This document shows, piece by piece, positions 6,379 through 8,530 of a DNA stretch of 8,530 nucleotides. The DNA lies in NCBI GenBank assembly GCA_002483395.1, contig DLHV01000219.1:6387-14916 (forward strand), in the 5' to 3' direction. Position 1 is the stretch's first letter, and every line of letters begins with the position of its first letter. The stretch is from Chloracidobacterium sp. UBA7659 (GTDB taxonomy: Bacteria; Acidobacteriota; Blastocatellia; Pyrinomonadales; Pyrinomonadaceae). The notes under the pieces are model-generated. The model was given only the letters and a program-made list of their open reading frames with translations. It was not told the DNA's origin and made no database searches. Both the position numbers and the translations under genes were made by a program.

Positions 6379-7109
6379 GAGAGGTCGCCGAAACGGTGCT
6401 GCAGGATGGCTGACATGGCGATCGCCGCCGTTTCGGCACGTAAGATCCGTCCACCAAAGGTAACGATCGAAAAACCGTTCTCGCATGCCATTTCCAACTC
6501 CGAATCTTCCCAGCCACCTTTCGGGCCGATAACGGCGGTTATTTTTTTAGCCGCCCCTATCCCGGAGAATCCAACGCCTTCCCGTTCGCTAAATAAAATC
6601 AGGCTATCACCTTCAGTTTTGGCCGCACTGCATCGCGGCAAAAAGGCTGCGATCTGACAAGGCTCGGCAATCTCCATCAACTTCGCACGGCCTGACTGCT
6701 TGGCGGCTTCGAGTGCGATCTTTTTCCAGCGTTCGAGCCGCCGCCGGCTGCCTTCGGCCCGAGCTTCGCAGCGTTTTGTATAAAGAGGCTGGAGGGTCAC
6801 CATGCCAAGTTCGACAGTCTTCTGAACGACGAGATCGAACTTTTCGCCCGGCAAGATCGCGGCTGCGAGGATGAGGTCGAGGGACGATTCGGGAGCGGTC
6901 GGAGGAATCTCTTCAACCACTAAAAGCACAGACTCTTTTTTCGAGATTTTTTCGATCGTGCAAGAATACTCGAGACCGAGGCCGTCAAATACGGATGCCT
7001 CATCGCCTTCACGCAGCCGCAAAACATCGCGCAGGTGGCGCGTTTCCTCAAGGCTGAGCGTAACTTTTCCATCAACAATATTTTCGGGCGGTGCAAAGAA
7101 ACGACGCAT
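6375..7109 (-). CDS. rsmE: 16S rRNA (uracil1498-N3)-methyltransferase RsmE
   Basis: This 244-residue protein has the RsmE layout: an N-terminal PUA-like RNA-binding domain starting MRRFFAPP with RHLRDVLRLREGDE (24-37), then a SPOUT/trefoil-knot methyltransferase domain. Landmarks of the latter are KFDLVVQKTVELGM (90-103), RWKKIALEAAKQSGR (127-141), IGPKGGW (194-200) and GGRILRAETAAI (219-230). It methylates N3 of U1498 in helix 44 of 16S rRNA using S-adenosylmethionine, in the cytoplasm. Length is normal. The usual GPEGG motif reads GPKGG here (Lys197 for Glu), and RILRAETA is preceded by FGG; the enzyme otherwise looks intact. The start is ATG at 7107-7109, 3 bases after the stop of the upstream gene, so the two are surely one transcription unit. 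The 3' end is convergent with the secreted protein gene. Confidence 0.93.
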   Translation of the reverse strand: MRRFFAPPENIVDGKVTLSLEETRHLRDVLRLREGDEASVFDGLGLEYSCTIEKISKKESVLLVVEEIPPTAPESSLDLILAAAILPGEKFDLVVQKTVELGMVTLQPLYTKRCEARAEGSRRRLERWKKIALEAAKQSGRAKLMEIAEPCQIAAFLPRCSAAKTEGDSLILFSEREGVGFSGIGAAKKITAVIGPKGGWEDSELEMACENGFSIVTFGGRILRAETAAIAMSAILQHRFGDLS

Positions 7110-7112
7110 AAT

Positions 7113-7682
7113 CTAATCCGAGTGCGGAGCGGAGAATTTGTTCTTAAAATCTGCCGACGCTTGTCTCAGCGCGACCCACGTTTCAAACATTTCCGGCGAT
7201 TGCATCCATAATGTCAGCCATTCCGCGATCTCGGCATTTTTAAGTCGGCCGGCGGCTTCAAGTCTGTTGCTATCAGCCAATTCGAGGGCTTCCTTTCTGC
7301 CTTGCTGACCTGTTTCGCGAACGAGCCGCATGCCTTCCTTGTCATTTTCGCTGAGAAACTTTCTCCGCAGATTCTCAAGTCGCTTAATCGATGCCAAAGT
7401 TGTGTCGAGATTGGAAATATTCAGGACATTGCGAAACGCGGGTTCATACGGGCGATCCGAATGCCGTTCGACATAAAGCAGCATTATCTCCGAGTGGCGC
7501 AACACGGCACCTTCATCGGCCAAAAGTCGGGCAACGACCATAGGCGAATCGACGGCTGATTTGCCAAATTGACCCAGAACGGCTTGTTCGATAGCGAGTA
7601 ATTCCTCGGCCCCGACGCTTTCGCAGTCCAGTTTTTCCCAAACTTCAATGATCAGATCGGTCTTGTTTCGCGATTCGAACAT
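7113..7682 (-). CDS. Conserved-looking hypothetical protein, mostly helical
   Basis: This 189-residue protein is not recognised. It has no signal peptide or membrane segment and is rich in charged residues and Leu. Likely helices span most of it, for example EELLAIEQAVLGQFG (26-40), LASIKRLENLRRKFLSEND near the middle, and NAEIAEWLTLWMQSPEMFETWVAL towards the C-terminus; a small helical adaptor is plausible. The gene is real: codon use resembles rsmE, it is 3 bases upstream of rsmE with no room for a promoter between, and no competing frame is better. ATG at 7680-7682 is the first in frame. The upstream minus-strand sequence is pyrimidine-rich with no Shine-Dalgarno sequence, and the repeat at 7695 begins only 12 bases away, so the native promoter may have been displaced or may lie in the repeat region. 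Confidence 0.7.
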   Translation of the reverse strand: MFESRNKTDLIIEVWEKLDCESVGAEELLAIEQAVLGQFGKSAVDSPMVVARLLADEGAVLRHSEIMLLYVERHSDRPYEPAFRNVLNISNLDTTLASIKRLENLRRKFLSENDKEGMRLVRETGQQGRKEALELADSNRLEAAGRLKNAEIAEWLTLWMQSPEMFETWVALRQASADFKNKFSAPHSD

Positions 7683-7694
7683 AAGGGAAATTTA

Positions 7695-7718
7695 CCACAG
7701 AGGCACGGAGACACAGAG
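7695..7718 (+). repeat. cacagag/cacggag-type repeat arm
   Basis: The arm consists of three 8-base units: CCACAGAG, GCACGGAG and ACACAGAG. It is clearly of the same family as the GxxExxY cassette arms at 3139-3166 and 3528-3555, but has no GxxExxY gene beside it. A degenerate inverted partner may lie at 8045-8060 (GTCTCTGAGGCTTTGG): about 12 of 16 aligned bases agree if a 2-base gap is allowed. The pairing is uncertain. Confidence 0.7.
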
Positions 7719-7734
7719 GAAGAAGATTTTGTCA

Positions 7735-7750
7735 ACAGATGGACACGGAT
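7735..7750 (+). repeat. Left arm of an exact 16-base inverted repeat
   Basis: ACAGATGGACACGGAT is exactly complementary to 8014-8029. The sequence ACACGGATAA occurs twice in tandem here (7743-7752 and 7753-7762), giving a 10-base period. The arm encloses the MITE-like element. Confidence 0.85.
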
Positions 7751-7763
7751 AAACACGGATAAG

Positions 7764-7966
7764 GGTAATGTCCTAATCTTGTGGTGCCAATTTCAAGAGA
7801 ACAACTCCCTCTCAGCGTTCTCTGCGAAATCTCGGCGATCTCCGCGTTAAAATTGCTTCAAACGCGGAGGCCGCTGAGAAAGACGCGGAGTCCGCCAGGA
7901 AGTGGTTTGTGATTTCATGTCGGTTAGTCAGCTACGTCACAAACACCATCATTTTAGGACACCACC
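7764..7966. mobile_element. MITE-like element with terminal inverted repeats
   Basis: The ends GGTAATGTCCTAA (7764-7776) and TTAGGACACCACC (7954-7966) are inverted repeats matching at 11 of 13 positions. Over 23 bases (7764-7786 against 7944-7966) 17 match. The 7-base sequence GGATAAG flanks the element on both sides (7757-7763 and 7968-7974, one extra T on the right), as a target-site duplication would. The 203-base interior has no transposase and holds the gcggag-type palindrome. It could be a non-autonomous derivative or the fused ends of a deleted insertion sequence. Confidence 0.5.
7809..7900. repeat. Innermost gcggag-type palindrome
   Basis: CTCCGCGTT (7840-7848) and AACGCGGAG (7861-7869?) form an exact 9-base stem: the second arm begins one base into the run at 7861, and the loop is about 12 bases. 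Imperfect complementarity continues outward over roughly 30 more bases per side, as in CTCGGCGATC paired with GCCGCTGAG and CTCTGCG with CGCGGAG. No T-run follows on either strand, so it is not a standard intrinsic terminator. Confidence 0.75.
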
Positions 7967-8013
7967 TGGATAAGAAAAAAATGGGTTAAATTTGACGTTA
8001 CTGGCTTTAACCG

Positions 8014-8029
8014 ATCCGTGTCCATCTGT
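8014..8029 (-). repeat. Right arm of the exact 16-base inverted repeat
   Basis: ATCCGTGTCCATCTGT is the exact reverse complement of 7735-7750. The flanks TTAACCG before it and GGATAA after it continue the style of the acacggataa family, but complementarity to the left arm stops here. Confidence 0.85.
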
Positions 8030-8064
8030 GGATAATTCTATCGCGTCTCTGAGGCTTTGGACGG

Positions 8065-8530
8065 TTAACCCTTTCCTGAAACCGTTTCGATCAGGTCGGT
8101 GGATGAATGATCCTTAGGATCGCCGACGATCGCAACCTGACCGCCGTATTTTCTGACGATCTCGCGCTCTGGCACCGTTTCCGTTGTGTAATCCTTACCT
8201 TTCGTATGAAAATCCGGACGGATCGCCATGATGAGCTCTTCGACCGTCGGTTCGTCAAAGATCGTAACGGCATCGACGAAACGGATCGCGGAGACTATCT
8301 CGGCACGCTCATTTTCCGGCATAAACGGCCGGCCTTCGCCTTTCAAATTCCTGACCTGCCGATCGGAGTTTATGCCCACGACAAGCAGGCCGCCGAGGTC
8401 TTTGGCCCCGGCAAGATAGCGAATGTGACCGACGTGGAACAGATCGAAGCAGCCATTGGCGAGAACGATCTTCGAACCACTTTTGCGAGCTTCGGCGACC
8501 TTGCTTATGAGTTCGTCACGATCCAGTATG
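8065..8530 (-). CDS. rfaE2: D-glycero-beta-D-manno-heptose 1-phosphate adenylyltransferase (RfaE2-type), N-terminus cut by window edge
   Basis: The frame is open to the right edge, with 154 residues visible before TAA at 8065-8067. Only a few N-terminal residues are missing if the usual stand-alone length of about 160 applies. It is a nucleotidyltransferase of the cytidylyltransferase fold: [15 protein letters not shown] carries the HxGH ATP-binding motif, followed by [51 protein letters not shown] and HSSTDLI. It adenylates heptose 1-phosphate with ATP to give ADP-heptose for lipopolysaccharide inner core or other heptose glycans, in the cytoplasm. In Escherichia coli this activity is the C-terminal half of HldE; here no kinase domain is fused within the visible part. 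An internal GTG at 8377-8379 is not the start, because the HxGH motif lies upstream of it. The nested-repeat region begins just past its stop. Confidence 0.92.
   Translation of the reverse strand, partial: ILDRDELISKVAEARKSGSKIVLANGCFDLFHVGHIRYLAGAKDLGGLLVVGINSDRQVRNLKGEGRPFMPENERAEIVSAIRFVDAVTIFDEPTVEELIMAIRPDFHTKGKDYTTETVPEREIVRKYGGQVAIVGDPKDHSSTDLIETVSGKG

Larger units (their letters stand above)
7683..8064. repeat. 382-base gene-free region of nested inverted repeats
   Basis: No plausible gene lies here. The stretch is filled by concentric inverted pairs from at least three repeat families, listed separately: an outer cacagag-type arm, an exact 16-base pair, a MITE-like element with terminal inverted repeats, and an innermost gcggag-type palindrome. 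It separates two minus-strand genes, so it must carry or interrupt the promoter for the 7113-7682 gene and any terminator for rfaE2. I see no convincing example of either. Confidence 0.8.

Noticed and set aside
7713..7735. TTGACA on the minus strand (complement of 7730-7735) as promoter for the 7113-7682 gene
   Set aside because: No -10-like hexamer is found at a spacing of 15-19 bases; the downstream sequence is repeat units.
7840..7869. Intrinsic terminator at the innermost hairpin
   Set aside because: The 9-base stem is strong, but no run of T follows on either strand, and the palindrome belongs to a dispersed repeat family.

Overview
The window is ordinary bacterial chromosome of moderate GC with densely packed genes, interrupted by several families of short dispersed palindromic repeats. 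A stand-alone RfaE2-type heptose adenylyltransferase points to a Gram-negative-type envelope. That, a bacterial NurA nuclease beside a probable HAS-barrel protein, and repeats of the cacagag/cacggag, gacgcaaag and acacggataa types with a GxxExxY gene, suggest Acidobacteriota, perhaps Blastocatellia. The placement is inferred from recalled family distributions, not from a search.

Layout. Positions 1-1782 (+) hold the end of a von Willebrand A (VWA) protein gene and, 4 bases later, a DEDD 3'-5' exonuclease of the PolB-exonuclease-like family. Positions 1783-1924 hold a possible promoter and an empty palindromic repeat pair. Positions 1925-4153 (+) hold nurA and a probable HAS-barrel (HerA-associated) gene. 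Between these two sits a compact cassette: a GxxExxY gene (PD-(D/E)XK nuclease superfamily) framed by two inverted 28-base repeat arms. Positions 4195-5757 (+) hold a probable restriction-modification pair: a candidate PD-(D/E)XK endonuclease and a beta-class DNA methyltransferase. The methyltransferase has its own near-consensus promoter starting directly after the endonuclease stop codon. Positions 5830-6378 (+) encode a small secreted protein. On the minus strand, rsmE (6375-7109) lies downstream of an unrecognised helical protein gene (7113-7682) in one likely operon. Positions 7683-8064 hold no gene but a set of concentric inverted repeats. Positions 8065-8530 (-) hold rfaE2, cut by the right edge.

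How the genes fit together. The left half is a DNA-processing and genome-defence neighbourhood: a 3'-5' exonuclease, NurA, a HAS-barrel protein, a small PD-(D/E)XK protein and a restriction-modification pair. No HerA ATPase, NurA's usual partner, is visible. The right half is housekeeping: rRNA methylation and heptose activation.

The most interesting material is the repeats: the GxxExxY cassette, which looks like a gene carried between palindromic arms; an empty palindrome of similar architecture just upstream of nurA; and the nested palindromes at 7695-8060, which include a MITE-like element with terminal inverted repeats and a candidate 7-base target duplication.
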